A stretch of 64,000 nt of DNA from an uncultured Clostridia bacterium (GTDB lineage: Bacteria > Bacillota > Clostridia > Lachnospirales > Anaerotignaceae): NCBI GenBank assembly GCA_944379995.1, contig CALWGF010000004.1, positions 62,001 through 126,000 on the forward strand, given 5' to 3'. The notes beneath the pieces were generated by a model. The model saw only the letters and a list, made by a program, of their open reading frames with translations, made no database searches and was not told where the DNA came from. Below, piece by piece: positions 7,770 through 17,628 of the stretch (its first letter is position 1; every line of letters starts with the position of its first letter). A program made the translations under genes and the position numbers.

Positions 7770-9737
7770 TTAGCCTACTTCTGCTCCGCTTTCGAAGTCT
7801 TTTTTATCTACTGTTGCAAGAGAAAGATTTCCGTCACTATCTTCTGCCGCAAGTATCATACCATATGAATATTCGCCCATCATTTTTCTTGGTTTGAGGT
7901 TTGCAACTATTATTACTCTTTTACCAACCATTTCTTCTGGAGAATACCATTGTGAAATTCCAGAGAATATTACTCTTTCCTCATTACCAACTTTTACAAC
8001 ATTTCTTAAAAGTTTATTTGATTTTTTAACTTTTTCAGAAGAAATAACCTCTCCAACTTTAAGTTGTACTTTTAAGAAATCTTCTATTGTTATTTCAGGA
8101 ACTGTTTCTTCTTCTTTTTCTTCTTCTTTCTTTGTTTGATTAGCAATAGAAGCAGCCTGTGCAGCTTTCATAGCTTCTTCAAGTTCTGCAAGTTCTTTTT
8201 TAATATCAATTCTTGGGAATATAGCATCACCTTTAGAAACAGTTACTTCACGTCCAAGAAGTCCCCAATTTTTGATAGAATTCCAATCTGTCATTTCACC
8301 TTCTTTAATACCTATTTGTTTCCAAATAAGAGCAGGTGTATTAGGCATAAATGGTTGTATCATAATTGATACTATTCTTATACTTTCAGCTACATTATAA
8401 AGAGCATTTGCAAGAACATCTTTCTTTGTTTCATCTTTTATAAGTATCCAAGGCTGAGTTTCATCAATATATTTATTTGTTCTTCTTATAAGTGTCCAAA
8501 TTTCATTAAGTGCATCACTAAAGAGCATTTTTTCCATTTTTTCTTCAACTTTTTCTGCTGTTTCTTTTGCAACACTTATAAGGTCAGAGTCAAATTCTGT
8601 TTCTTTCTGTTCTTTTGGAAGTGTACCACCAAAATATTTTTCAATCATACCTGCTGTTCTTGAAACAAGGTTTCCAAGGTCATTTGCAAGGTCAGAATTA
8701 ATTCTTTGTATAAGAGCTTCATTTGAGAAATTTCCATCTTGTCCAAAAGCGATTTCTCTTAAAAGGAAATAACGAATAGCATCAACACCATATTTTTCAA
8801 CAAGTACAAATGGGTCAACAATATTTCCTACTGATTTTGACATTTTATTTCCGTTTATTACAAGCCAACCATGTCCAAATATTTTCTTTGGAAGTGGAAT
8901 ATCAAGAGCCATAAGCATTGCAGGCCATATAATAGAATGGAAACGAACTATTTCTTTACCTACAACATGCACATCTGCTGGCCAATATTTTTTAAATAAT
9001 GAGTCATCATCAGAGCCATATCCTAAAGCAGTAATATAGTTTGAAAGAGCATCAATCCAAACATATACAATATGTCCTTTGTCAAATTCAACAGGAATAC
9101 CCCAAGTAAATGATGTACGGCTTACTGCAAGGTCTTCAAGTCCTGGTTTTAAGAAATTGTTTATCATTTCATTCTGACGTGTTGCAGGCTGAAGCCATTC
9201 TGGATTTTCTTCCATATATTTAATAATTCTATCTTGATATTTTGAAAGTCTAAAGAAATAACTTTCTTCTTTTACTTTTTCAACTTCACGACCACAGTCA
9301 GGACATTTTCCGTCTACAAGCTGATGTTCTGTATAGAAAGTTTCACAAGGTGTACAATACCAACCTTCATATTCACTTTTATAAATATCACCTTGGTCAT
9401 AAAGTTTTTTAAATATTTTCTGAACAGCTTTTACATGGTAATCATCTGTTGTACGAATAAATTTATCATATGATATATCAAGTTTCTGCCATAAATCTTT
9501 AAATGTAGCAACAACTTTATCTGTATATGCTTTTGGTGTTGTTCCTTGTGAATTTGCAATACGTTCTATTTTTTGACCATGCTCATCACTTCCAGTAAGG
9601 AACATTACATCATAACCTCTAAGTCTTTTATATCTTGCCATTGTATCTGTGGCAACAGTACAATATGAATGACCAATATGAAGTTTATCACTAGGATAAT
9701 ATATTGGTGTAGTTATATAGAATTTTTCTTTTTCCAA
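7770..9737 (-). CDS. metG: Methionyl-tRNA synthetase
   Basis: The 655-residue enzyme charges tRNA-Met with methionine. It has the class I HIGH motif at residues 20-23, a zinc knuckle (CTPCETF then CPDCG, about 126-150), KMSKS at about 300, an anticodon-binding helical domain, and a C-terminal tRNA-binding (EMAP-like) domain from about 555 (KVGEVISSEKVKKSNKLL). The acidic linker before that domain (KKEEEKEEE) is typical. The start is TTG at 9737 with a GGAGGG Shine-Dalgarno. No T-box leader is visible upstream. Confidence 0.97.
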   Translation of the reverse strand: MEKEKFYITTPIYYPSDKLHIGHSYCTVATDTMARYKRLRGYDVMFLTGSDEHGQKIERIANSQGTTPKAYTDKVVATFKDLWQKLDISYDKFIRTTDDYHVKAVQKIFKKLYDQGDIYKSEYEGWYCTPCETFYTEHQLVDGKCPDCGREVEKVKEESYFFRLSKYQDRIIKYMEENPEWLQPATRQNEMINNFLKPGLEDLAVSRTSFTWGIPVEFDKGHIVYVWIDALSNYITALGYGSDDDSLFKKYWPADVHVVGKEIVRFHSIIWPAMLMALDIPLPKKIFGHGWLVINGNKMSKSVGNIVDPFVLVEKYGVDAIRYFLLREIAFGQDGNFSNEALIQRINSDLANDLGNLVSRTAGMIEKYFGGTLPKEQKETEFDSDLISVAKETAEKVEEKMEKMLFSDALNEIWTLIRRTNKYIDETQPWILIKDETKKDVLANALYNVAESIRIVSIMIQPFMPNTPALIWKQIGIKEGEMTDWNSIKNWGLLGREVTVSKGDAIFPRIDIKKELAELEEAMKAAQAASIANQTKKEEEKEEETVPEITIEDFLKVQLKVGEVISSEKVKKSNKLLRNVVKVGNEERVIFSGISQWYSPEEMVGKRVIIVANLKPRKMMGEYSYGMILAAEDSDGNLSLATVDKKDFESGAEVG

Positions 9738-9881
9738 AATAATCCCTCCAAATATTTGATTTTCTGAAAAATATTATATATGTTTTGAAAACAAAATGCA
9801 ATTAAAGGAAAAAAGTAAATACACTTATAATTTAAAAACAAAATACAAAATTTAAAATGCTTTTTTGTTAATTCTCAATTA

Positions 9882-9911
9882 TTGAAAAAAATAAATTTCA
9901 TATGATATTAT
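9882..9911 (+). promoter_or_regulatory. Probable sigma-A promoter of the HPr-like gene
   Basis: TTGAAA at 9882-9887 and TATTAT at 9906-9911 with an 18-base spacer, about 40 bases before the coding start. This is a near-consensus match in very AT-rich DNA, so it is only moderately sure. Confidence 0.5.
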
Positions 9912-9953
9912 AAATAAAAGGTAAAATGTTAAACAGGGGGTTTGTGGTCTTTT

Positions 9954-10214
9954 ATGGTAGAAGGTATTGCTAAAGTTATAAATCCTACCGGTCTTCATGC
10001 CGTTCCAGCTTCACAGCTAACACACTTTACCAACCAATTCAAGTGCAAGATTCATTTCGTTCAAAATGGTATGAGCTCAAATGCGAAAAGTATATTAAAT
10101 ATTCTTGCTTTAGGTATTGAACAAGGTATGAATGTTACTGTGCGTGTTGACGGACCTGATGAAAAACGTGTTCTTAGAGATGTTATACATTATATAGAAA
10201 CACTTGAAGACTAA
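9954..10214 (+). CDS. HPr family phosphocarrier-like protein
   Basis: This 86-residue protein of the HPr/Crh fold aligns without gaps. With the ATG at 9954, His lies at position 15 (the PTS phosphorylation site) and Ser at position 46 (the HPr-kinase site, in AKSILNIL). That register is why I reject the upstream TTG at 9942, which sits one base from the GGGGG Shine-Dalgarno. The highly conserved Arg17 of HPr (usual motif GLHARPA) is Val here (GLHAVPA). It may thus be a regulatory Crh-like paralogue or a weakened phosphocarrier. It is transcribed alone, with a strong terminator behind it. Confidence 0.88.
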   Translation: MVEGIAKVINPTGLHAVPASQLTHFTNQFKCKIHFVQNGMSSNAKSILNILALGIEQGMNVTVRVDGPDEKRVLRDVIHYIETLED

Positions 10215-10221
10215 AAAATTT

Positions 10222-10260
10222 AGGTATCCATAAAGTTATTTATTAACTTTATGGATACCT
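10222..10260 (+). terminator. Strong terminator after the HPr-like gene
   Basis: A 17-bp perfect stem (10222-10238 with 10244-10260) followed by TTTTTG on the plus strand. It lies between convergent genes and may also end the minus-strand aminopeptidase transcript. Confidence 0.92.
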
Positions 10261-10280
10261 TTTTGTTTTTTATTATTTTA

Positions 10281-11396
10281 TTATATAAGGTTTTCAGGAT
10301 TTAAACATTCAAGACTTTCTATTACAAATCTTCCATCTTTTCTTATAAGAACATCATCAAAATAAATTTCTCCACCACCATATTCAGGAGTTTGTATAAA
10401 CACTAAATCCCAATGTATTGCAGATTTATTTCCATTTGGTGCATCATCATAACAATTTCCCGGTGTAAAATGTATACTACCCATAATTTTTTCATCAAAA
10501 AGAATATTGTTCATAGGCTTTGTTATATAAGGATTTACACCTATTGCAAATTCTCCTACATATCTTGCACCTTCATCAGTATCAAAAACTTTATTTACTC
10601 TTTCTGTATCATTTGCTATGGCTTTAACTATTTTACCATTTTCAAATGTAAGACTAACATTTTCAAATGTAAATCCATCATATTCAGAAGGTGTATTATA
10701 AGTTATAACACCGTTTATAGAGTCTTTTACAGGTGCTGTATAAACTTCTCCGTCAGGTATGTTACATTCACCTGCACACTTTATAGCAGGTATATTTTTT
10801 ATTGAAAATGATATATCTGTATTTTTGCCTGTAATTCTTACTTTATCTGTTTTATTCATAAGGTCTACAAGACTATCCATAGCCTTTGACATTTTACTAT
10901 AATCAAGATTACATACATTAAAATAATAATCTTCAAAGGCTTCCATACTCATTCCGGCTGACTGAGCCATACTTGCACAAGGGTATCTCATAACAACCCA
11001 TTTTGTATGAGGAACTCTTATTTCGTGATGAACAGGGTGTTGATAATATTTATTGTTTATTTCAAGTTTTTCAGAAGGAACATCATAAAGTTCCGCTCCG
11101 TTTTCTTCTCCTCTAACACCTATAAAAGCGTCCATTCCTTTCATTTTCTCACAAGCATATTTTGCTTCTATTTCTGCTTGTTCTTTTGTCATACCCATTA
11201 AAAGTTCTCTTTCAACAGAATTTGTACGTATTTCAACAAAAGGATATGCACCAACGTTATAAACCTCTTTTATAATAGCTTTTACAAGAGGTATAGGTGC
11301 TGTACCATTACAGTTTATAAGTACTTTTTCACCTTTTTTTAAATCACAAGAATAGTTAACAATATTTTTTGCAAGAATTTTTATTCTGCTATCCAT
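10281..11396 (-). CDS. M29 family (AmpS/PepS-type) metallo-aminopeptidase
   Basis: The 371-residue cytoplasmic protein matches the thermophilic aminopeptidase family M29 along its length. It opens with KILAKNIVNYSCDLKKGEKV, and the C-terminal half carries the metal-ligand regions (EFAIGVNPYIT, NCYDDAPNGNKSAIHWD). These enzymes remove N-terminal residues from peptides with Co/Zn/Mn. Length is near the family norm of about 370-410. It is a stand-alone gene downstream of the chromate-transporter pair. Confidence 0.9.
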   Translation of the reverse strand: MDSRIKILAKNIVNYSCDLKKGEKVLINCNGTAPIPLVKAIIKEVYNVGAYPFVEIRTNSVERELLMGMTKEQAEIEAKYACEKMKGMDAFIGVRGEENGAELYDVPSEKLEINNKYYQHPVHHEIRVPHTKWVVMRYPCASMAQSAGMSMEAFEDYYFNVCNLDYSKMSKAMDSLVDLMNKTDKVRITGKNTDISFSIKNIPAIKCAGECNIPDGEVYTAPVKDSINGVITYNTPSEYDGFTFENVSLTFENGKIVKAIANDTERVNKVFDTDEGARYVGEFAIGVNPYITKPMNNILFDEKIMGSIHFTPGNCYDDAPNGNKSAIHWDLVFIQTPEYGGGEIYFDDVLIRKDGRFVIESLECLNPENLI

Positions 11397-11419
11397 AAAA
11401 TCATTCCTTTCATTAAATA

Positions 11420-11989
11420 TTAAGCGGCAAAATTAAACACTATACCAACTGCTGCCGCAAATGCTATATAAAATACAGGGTGTTTATTAAACTTTTTAAT
11501 AAGTATAAAAATTACAACTGCAAGTATTATTTCTTTGTATCTAAAAAATGAAATAATATTGCCCATTTTAAGGGCATCTATATTTATAAGTGATATTTTT
11601 ACTATTTCAAAGCAGGCTGCTCCTATAAGCCCTGTTGAAGCAGGACGCAAACCATAAAAAGCATTATTTACATATTTACTTTGTTTAAATTTATCAAGAA
11701 AACCAGCTATAATATCTATTATTATTATGCTAGGAAGTACAAGGGCAAATGTTGATATAAGGCAACCTATTACACCACTTGTTATAAAGCCTACATATGT
11801 TGACATATTAACACCTATTGCACCAGGTGTAGACTCTGAAACAGCTATCATATTAGCAAGGTCAGTATATGTGTACCAACCTGTTTTATCTGATATATCA
11901 TATAAAAAAGGTATTGTTGCTGCTCCACCACCTATTGAGAAAAGACCTGTTTTGAAAAATTCTATAAAAAGTATAATTAATTCACTCAT
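11420..11989 (-). CDS. Chromate transporter half-protein (ChrA N/C domain type)
   Basis: This 189-residue membrane protein has the CHR domain (FFKTGLFSIGGGAATIPFLYD at the N-terminus and SESTPGAIGVN near residue 50). In Firmicutes the CHR transporter is often split into two co-encoded halves, and the next gene upstream is the partner (4-base ATGA overlap). The family is annotated as chromate/sulfate antiporters, but the true substrate in anaerobes is uncertain. About five to six membrane segments are visible. Confidence 0.88.
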   Translation of the reverse strand: MSELIILFIEFFKTGLFSIGGGAATIPFLYDISDKTGWYTYTDLANMIAVSESTPGAIGVNMSTYVGFITSGVIGCLISTFALVLPSIIIIDIIAGFLDKFKQSKYVNNAFYGLRPASTGLIGAACFEIVKISLINIDALKMGNIISFFRYKEIILAVVIFILIKKFNKHPVFYIAFAAAVGIVFNFAA

Positions 11990-12534
11990 TTAATATCTTC
12001 CCCCTTTTTTATTGATTTTATTATTATTCCTGCTGCTCCTGAACATATTACAAAAATAATAGGAGAGATATTTGTGGCAACAGCTATTGCAAAAACTATA
12101 AGACATATTAAAAGTGTAAATTTATCTTTTATACCTGTTTTGCCTATTTTTAAAACTGCATTAAATATGAGTACACATACACAAACTCTTATACCTGCAA
12201 AAGCATTATTAACAGCTTTAATATGTGAAAATTCAGCTAAAAATGAAGCTATAACAGCTATTATTATTATTGAAGGTGATATAAAACCAAGTGTTGAAAT
12301 AATACTGCCTATAATACCTTTCTTTTTATATCCTATAAATGTAGATACATTTACTGCTATAACTCCTGGAGTACATTGACCAACAGCAAAATAATCTATA
12401 ATTTCATCATTTTCAGCCCATTTTTTATTTTCTACTATTTCTCTTTGAATTATTGGTAAAAGGGCATATCCTCCTCCAAATGCAATACAACCCATACGAA
12501 AAAATGTTATATAAAGTTCTAAAAGCATTTTCAT
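11986..12534 (-). CDS. Chromate transporter half-protein (partner of the adjacent gene)
   Basis: This 182-residue membrane protein shows the CHR family signatures FFRMGCIAFGGGYALLPI and GQCTPGVIAVN. It is homologous to the following gene. The two short proteins probably assemble as a heterodimer with inverted topology. Its ATG is preceded by AAGGAGAT. Confidence 0.88.
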   Translation of the reverse strand: MKMLLELYITFFRMGCIAFGGGYALLPIIQREIVENKKWAENDEIIDYFAVGQCTPGVIAVNVSTFIGYKKKGIIGSIISTLGFISPSIIIIAVIASFLAEFSHIKAVNNAFAGIRVCVCVLIFNAVLKIGKTGIKDKFTLLICLIVFAIAVATNISPIIFVICSGAAGIIIKSIKKGEDIK

Positions 12535-12571
12535 TGTATCATCTCCTTATGTCATTATAAAATATAAAAGA

Positions 12572-12601
12572 GCATTTTAAAAAGTTTTCTTTTTAAAATG
12601 C
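12572..12601 (-). terminator. Terminator after glmM
   Basis: A 13-bp AT-rich stem (12572-12584 with 12589-12601) followed on the minus strand by TCTTTTATATTTT, immediately after the glmM stop at 12617. Confidence 0.8.
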
Positions 12602-12616
12602 CCATTTTTTTAATAA

Positions 12617-13963
12617 TTATTGAAGTTTTTCTTCTATTAATGATGCAAGACTTTCTGCTTCTGCTTTCATAACACTAAGGTCTTTACCTTCTATCATAAC
12701 TCTTACAAGAGGCTCTGTTCCTGATGTACGAATAAGCACACGTCCCTCTCCTGCAAACTTTTCTTCAAGCTGTTCTATACGCTCTCTTATTTCAATTACT
12801 TCCATATAATCATTTTTTCTTGAATTATTTACTTTGGCATTTACAAGAACCTGTGGCATAGACTCCATAATTTCTGCCATTTCAGAGGCTTTTAAACCAC
12901 ATTCTTTAAGTACTGTAAGCATCTGTATTGCTGTTACAATACCGTCACCTGTTGTATTATAATCAAGGAATATAACGTGACCTGACTGCTCACCACCAAG
13001 ATTATAGCCTTTTTCAAGCATTCTTTCAAGAACGTATCTGTCACCAACACCAACCTGCTCAATAGATATACCATTTTCTTTTCCCATTAATGTAAGACCA
13101 AGATTGCTCATTATAGTTCCTACAATAGCATCTTTTTTAAGTTCGCCTTTTTTCTTCATGTTATATCCACATATTGCAAGTATTTTATCACCATCAATAA
13201 GGTTACCTTTTTCATCAACAGCAAGGCATCTATCTGCATCACCGTCAAAAGCAAAACCTATATCACAACCATTATCAACAACAAGTTTACATATATTTTC
13301 CATATGTGTAGAGCCACAATTTTTGTTTATATTTGTTCCGTCTGGTTCATTATGGATTATTGAAACACTTGCACCAAGATTTAAAAGAGCTATTGGTGCG
13401 GCTTTGTATGAAGCACCATTTGCACAGTCGATAGCAACTTTTATACCTTCAAATTTTGTATTTGTTGTTGTTGTAAGGAAATCTATATAATCATCAAGAG
13501 CATCTTCCGCAAGTGATTTTGTACCTATATCACTACCAACAGGCTGTGGAATAGTTTCCATATTCATAAGAAGGTCTTCAATTTCATTTTCGAGTTCATC
13601 TCTTAATTTATACCCTTCATTATTAAAGAACTTTATACCATTATACTCAACAGGATTATGAGATGCTGAAATAACAACACCTGCATCAAGATTATATTTT
13701 CTTACAAGATATGCAACTGCTGGTGTAGGAACTATTCCAGCAATAACAGCATGTGCACCAACAGAACATATTCCAGCAACAAGTGCTGATTCAAGCATAT
13801 CTCCTGATATTCTTGTATCCATTCCAACAAGTATTCTAGGTGCATGAGCAGTTTCCTTTGTAAGTACATAAGCACCCGCTCTACCAAGGTTATATGCAAG
13901 CTCACCTGTAAGCTCTGTATTTGCAACACCTCTTACTCCATCTGTCCCAAAAAGTTTTCCCAT
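12617..13963 (-). CDS. glmM: Phosphoglucosamine mutase
   Basis: The 448-residue enzyme converts glucosamine-6-P to glucosamine-1-P for UDP-GlcNAc and peptidoglycan synthesis. It shows the active-site serine loop [12 protein letters not shown] (about residue 98), the metal-binding loop FDGDADRC (about 240) and the C-terminal phosphate-binding loop [11 protein letters not shown] (about 410). It is the last gene of the conserved cdaA-cdaR-glmM cluster. In other Firmicutes CdaA and GlmM interact, so wall-precursor supply and c-di-AMP synthesis are linked. Confidence 0.97.
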   Translation of the reverse strand: MGKLFGTDGVRGVANTELTGELAYNLGRAGAYVLTKETAHAPRILVGMDTRISGDMLESALVAGICSVGAHAVIAGIVPTPAVAYLVRKYNLDAGVVISASHNPVEYNGIKFFNNEGYKLRDELENEIEDLLMNMETIPQPVGSDIGTKSLAEDALDDYIDFLTTTTNTKFEGIKVAIDCANGASYKAAPIALLNLGASVSIIHNEPDGTNINKNCGSTHMENICKLVVDNGCDIGFAFDGDADRCLAVDEKGNLIDGDKILAICGYNMKKKGELKKDAIVGTIMSNLGLTLMGKENGISIEQVGVGDRYVLERMLEKGYNLGGEQSGHVIFLDYNTTGDGIVTAIQMLTVLKECGLKASEMAEIMESMPQVLVNAKVNNSRKNDYMEVIEIRERIEQLEEKFAGEGRVLIRTSGTEPLVRVMIEGKDLSVMKAEAESLASLIEEKLQ

Positions 13964-14086
13964 TAAAATATTCTCCCTCCTGAAATATATATCAGATAAA
14001 AATTAAAATATATTCTAAAACTCCATATCAATGGCTATTATACCATTATTTCGAAAAAAAAGTAAACTATTAAAGAAATACTTACA

Positions 14087-15406
14087 CTATTGTTCAGTTT
14101 CTGTTTGTGATGTATCAGATGTATTTGCATTTTCATCACTGGTATTTCCAGAAACTAAAACCTCTGCTGTATATGCTCCTCCAGAAATAGAAACTCCATC
14201 AGGTAAATTAAAAGTAACTTCAACATTATGAGTACCTTCTGTAAGATTTTCAATATTAACTGTACCTTTTATAGCTGACTCATCTATTGAATTTATAGCT
14301 TTTTGTGAACCTTTTACAGTAATATGAACATTTTCAGGCACAAAAGAAGCTTGAAGCCCATTTTGTAAATTACCTTCCATAGTTATTTTAGAGGAGTCTA
14401 TTATTAATTCTTTAGTAACTTCTTCTCCTATATAAACAGTTACTTTAACATCACTTTGTGCACCTTCATAAATATATATTCCTTCCGGAAGAACATCTTT
14501 AATATCATATGTTTTTTCAACATTAGCACTACTACCACTTACATTAATTACAGGTAATGTTATACTTGATATATCAGAAAGTTTTTCTTCGTCACCTACA
14601 ATATCTATATATTTAGGTTGCCATTCAATACCTTCAACAGTATATCCTACTGCCGGAACTCCCTGTACTGTTGTATTAACAGGAACTCTTTTACTTTTAT
14701 TTACACCTATATTTACCGTTACTTGATTATGATTAAATGTTATACCAGAAACAACATTACCATCTTTATCATAAGCAACAGGAGTAGCTTTTATACTTAC
14801 ATCTTTATTAGGGTTTTCTATTGTAACTGCTGCTTCAACAACTGACACCATATTAACAGCAGACTCTGCACCGGATATTTTTACTGTTTGAGGTGAAACA
14901 GTAGCTTTTTCTGTAACATAACCATCTTTTGCTTGACCATTTATAACAGGCTCAACACTTCTTTCAACAGACACAATATTTTCTACCTTTACAGGAACAA
15001 ATGCTGGGTCTTTTGACATAATTTCAAATGTATCTCCAGCTGTACTAGGCAATTTAACTTCAAGATATAAAGAAACATATTCTCCATTTCCATCACTTGC
15101 TGTTGCTTTTTTAAGGTCTACTGTTGCCTGTATGTAACTTTTATATTGAGAAAGCCTATCTAAAGCCATTCTTTCCCCTCTAACTTTTATTGTTACATTT
15201 GTATCTTTAATTTCATCAAGATTTGTTATTACAAGACCTTGTTCTGCTAAAACTTCCTCATTTTCAAATGTTATTTTTGTTGTATAATTTCTGTTTTCTA
15301 TTGGATTTTCTATATTTATTACCATAAACCATAATCCAACTGCTATTGCCACAGAAAGAAGTTTCCAGCCTATATCTTTCATTATAATTTCTTTAATTTT
15401 TTTCAT
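14087..15406 (-). CDS. cdaR: YbbR-domain regulator of diadenylate cyclase
   Basis: The 439-residue protein has one N-terminal membrane anchor (IGWKLLSVAIAVGLWFMVI, about residues 12-30). About four extracytoplasmic YbbR repeats follow (markers: VPVKVENI, VPVNTTVQG, ITVKGSQKAI), then a Thr/Ser/Glu-rich tail. In Firmicutes this protein binds and modulates CdaA. Its start overlaps the end of cdaA by 14 bases, supporting coupled expression. It sits 123 bases ahead of glmM. Confidence 0.92.
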   Translation of the reverse strand: MKKIKEIIMKDIGWKLLSVAIAVGLWFMVINIENPIENRNYTTKITFENEEVLAEQGLVITNLDEIKDTNVTIKVRGERMALDRLSQYKSYIQATVDLKKATASDGNGEYVSLYLEVKLPSTAGDTFEIMSKDPAFVPVKVENIVSVERSVEPVINGQAKDGYVTEKATVSPQTVKISGAESAVNMVSVVEAAVTIENPNKDVSIKATPVAYDKDGNVVSGITFNHNQVTVNIGVNKSKRVPVNTTVQGVPAVGYTVEGIEWQPKYIDIVGDEEKLSDISSITLPVINVSGSSANVEKTYDIKDVLPEGIYIYEGAQSDVKVTVYIGEEVTKELIIDSSKITMEGNLQNGLQASFVPENVHITVKGSQKAINSIDESAIKGTVNIENLTEGTHNVEVTFNLPDGVSISGGAYTAEVLVSGNTSDENANTSDTSQTETEQ

Positions 15407-16265
15407 CTGACTGTCTTCCCTTCCATAAGCTTATTTTTCTCTTTATAGACTGCTTACTTGATTTTGAAGAAAGCATTCCCCTTAATGTTTCTGTACTTAT
15501 ATTTCTATAAAGAACTCCATCTTTAGCCATAGAAATATAACCTGTTTCTTCAGATACAACTATTACATAAGCATCAGAAACTTCACTTGCACCTATTGCG
15601 GCTCTATGTCTTGTACCAAGCTCCATACTTATATCATTACTTTCTGTAAGAGGTAAAAAACAAGTTGCTGCTGCAACTCTATTATTTCTAATAATAACAG
15701 CACCATCATGTAATGGTGTATCTTTTTCAAATATATTTATAAGAAGCTGACTTGTAACAACAGCATCAATAGGTATACCTGTTCTTTCAAGCTCTCCTAA
15801 AGGTACATCTTTTTCTATAAGTATAAGAGCCCCTGTTTTTACAGAGCCCATTTTATCAGCAGCCTTAAGAATTTCATCTATTGTTTTTGATGTTGCTTTT
15901 TCATCATTATTATCATTATCTTTTGCAAAAAGTTCGAACATTTTACCTTTTCCAAGCTGTTCTAAAGCACGACGAAGTTCAGGCTGAAACACAACTATAA
16001 TTGCTATAATTCCAACAGAAATTGTATTTGTAAGTATCCATGTTATAGTATTAAGCTTTAACACAGATGCAAAAATATAAAATATAAATATAACAAGAAT
16101 ACCTTTTAAAAGAGTCCAAGCCCTCGTTTCTTTTATCCAAAATATTATTTTGTAAATAAGATAGGCAACAATAAATATATCTAAAAGGTCTATAATACCT
16201 ATTGTAAGAGAAGTATTTATTGTCATATTACCTATGTTGTTTAAAGTTTCGCTTATATAACTCAT
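15393..16265 (-). CDS. cdaA: Membrane diadenylate cyclase (c-di-AMP synthase)
   Basis: This protein of about 290 residues makes c-di-AMP from two ATP. It has three N-terminal membrane helices (about 20-90) and a DisA_N/DAC catalytic domain with both signature motifs: DTPLHDGAVII (about residue 195) and ELGTRHRAAIG (about 225). Two in-frame ATGs occur, at 16280 and 16265. I prefer 16265 because a GGGG run stands 9 bases before it and nothing like a ribosome site precedes the other. First gene of the cdaA-cdaR-glmM operon. Confidence 0.93.
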   Translation of the reverse strand: MSYISETLNNIGNMTINTSLTIGIIDLLDIFIVAYLIYKIIFWIKETRAWTLLKGILVIFIFYIFASVLKLNTITWILTNTISVGIIAIIVVFQPELRRALEQLGKGKMFELFAKDNDNNDEKATSKTIDEILKAADKMGSVKTGALILIEKDVPLGELERTGIPIDAVVTSQLLINIFEKDTPLHDGAVIIRNNRVAAATCFLPLTESNDISMELGTRHRAAIGASEVSDAYVIVVSEETGYISMAKDGVLYRNISTETLRGMLSSKSSKQSIKRKISLWKGRQSDEKN

Positions 16266-16466
16266 AATCCCATACCCCATCTATATTTAATTGATTAATA
16301 ACATATAATAACATTTTATAAATTTATGTATAAAACATACAAATAATGTTTGACTATTTTTTCACAAAAAATTTCATAATCATAATAATTATATCATAAA
16401 ATCAAAATTAAAATTAAAAATTTACTATTAAATTTATTAAGATTTTATTACAACAAATTACAAAAA

Positions 16467-16492
16467 AACACCCTTATTTTCATAAAGGTGTT
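16467..16492 (-). terminator. Terminator after the small lipoprotein gene
   Basis: A 10-bp stem with one wobble (16467-16476 with 16483-16492) followed by seven T on the minus strand. The remaining AT-rich DNA from 16281 to 16466 holds no gene. Confidence 0.8.
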
Positions 16493-16537
16493 TTAACAAT
16501 AACTATCATTAAAATAATTAGTAATAAAAATAATTTT

Positions 16538-17050
16538 TTAATCTATTTTTACACTTGCAAAAATATCTTCAAGAGAATTTGCATATTCCATAACAATATT
16601 ATATTCTTCTGTATCTTTTTCAAAAACAGAATCTTGCATACCTGTATATGTAAGAACAAATCCCTCATCTTTATTTTCAACAACAACATCACCTATTGGT
16701 AAACCTTGTGTTTTTATATCTTCATAGTCTTTTTGATTATAAAGTGTAAATGTACCTATATTAGCACTTTTATCTTCTTTTTCAAATCTTACAAGTGCCA
16801 TACTTGTTTGACTTACTTCTTCTGTTTCAAATGTAATATATTTTTGTAAATCTTCTGGAATATCTATTGAAAGCATATATTCTTTATCATTCAAATTCAT
16901 AATTGCAGATATAGACTTTTGTTGTGTTTCAACATTATCCGTATTAGTAGTGTTAGTATTAGTATTACTAACATTATCTTTATTGTTAGCACAACCATAG
17001 AGCATTAAAAATGATATTATACATACAGCAAAAATTTTAAACTTTTTCAT
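16538..17050 (-). CDS. Small lipoprotein of unknown function
   Basis: The product is about 170 residues and starts MKKFKIFAV. A hydrophobic signal ends in the lipobox LMLYGC, and an Asn/Thr-rich linker follows. The longest frame begins 63 bases earlier, but AAGGAGG stands just before 17050, so the shorter start is used. The mature domain (MNLNDKEYMLSIDIPED onward) is not recognised. It is surface-anchored by inference from the lipobox. Confidence 0.8.
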   Translation of the reverse strand: MKKFKIFAVCIISFLMLYGCANNKDNVSNTNTNTTNTDNVETQQKSISAIMNLNDKEYMLSIDIPEDLQKYITFETEEVSQTSMALVRFEKEDKSANIGTFTLYNQKDYEDIKTQGLPIGDVVVENKDEGFVLTYTGMQDSVFEKDTEEYNIVMEYANSLEDIFASVKID

Positions 17051-17109
17051 ATGAAAAACCTCCTTAATATTTAATATACTAATTAGACATTTTATAATAT
17101 TAATAAGTT

Positions 17110-17577
17110 TCATATTAAAGTTTTTTTATTATATTTTTTTATTGTAATACTAATACCATATTTATGCATTAAATCATAAAAATGATTTATATCAAAACAT
17201 TCAGCATTTACATAATAATATTTTAATTTATAATTATTTTCATAATAATAGTCTATTTCTTCCTCAACAAAGCCATAATCTTTTATATTTTTAAATTTTG
17301 GCATTGATACAATATGTTTTGAATAATCCCCACCAAGCCATAAACTTAAAATATCTATTTGTTCATTTTTATATATATTTTCGGAAATAAATTTTTTAAA
17401 TTCATAAAATGAATTTTTATTATAATCAATATAAACTTCATAAACATATTTTTTATTTATAATATTTTCAAATTCACAATATAAACTATAATCACATATT
17501 TCAATATTAAAATTATCAAAATTCAATTTTGAAACATTAAACTCTTTATCTGAACAAATTAAAATTATATGACTCAT
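17110..17577 (-). CDS. Unrecognised cytoplasmic protein
   Basis: The protein is 155 residues, acidic and Tyr/Asn-rich, with no signal peptide or membrane segment. It starts MSHIILICSD at an ATG seven bases after GGAGG. The TTG at 17589 overlaps that ribosome site and is rejected. The content resembles small immunity-type or SMI1-like proteins only in composition, so I assign no function. It lies between lysS and the lipoprotein gene. Confidence 0.6.
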   Translation of the reverse strand: MSHIILICSDKEFNVSKLNFDNFNIEICDYSLYCEFENIINKKYVYEVYIDYNKNSFYEFKKFISENIYKNEQIDILSLWLGGDYSKHIVSMPKFKNIKDYGFVEEEIDYYYENNYKLKYYYVNAECFDINHFYDLMHKYGISITIKKYNKKTLI

Positions 17578-17595
17578 ATATACCTCCAATGTAAA

Positions 17596-17618
17596 AAGGC
17601 AGTCTAAAAGACTACCTT
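17596..17618 (-). terminator. Terminator after lysS
   Basis: A 10-bp stem with one wobble (17596-17605 with 17609-17618) just after the lysS stop, followed by TTTTT on the minus strand. Confidence 0.8.
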
Positions 17619-17628
17619 AAATTTTTAA

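Noticed and set aside
9738..9941. T-box leader for metG
   Set aside because: No T-box sequence or terminator/antiterminator pair is visible upstream of metG.
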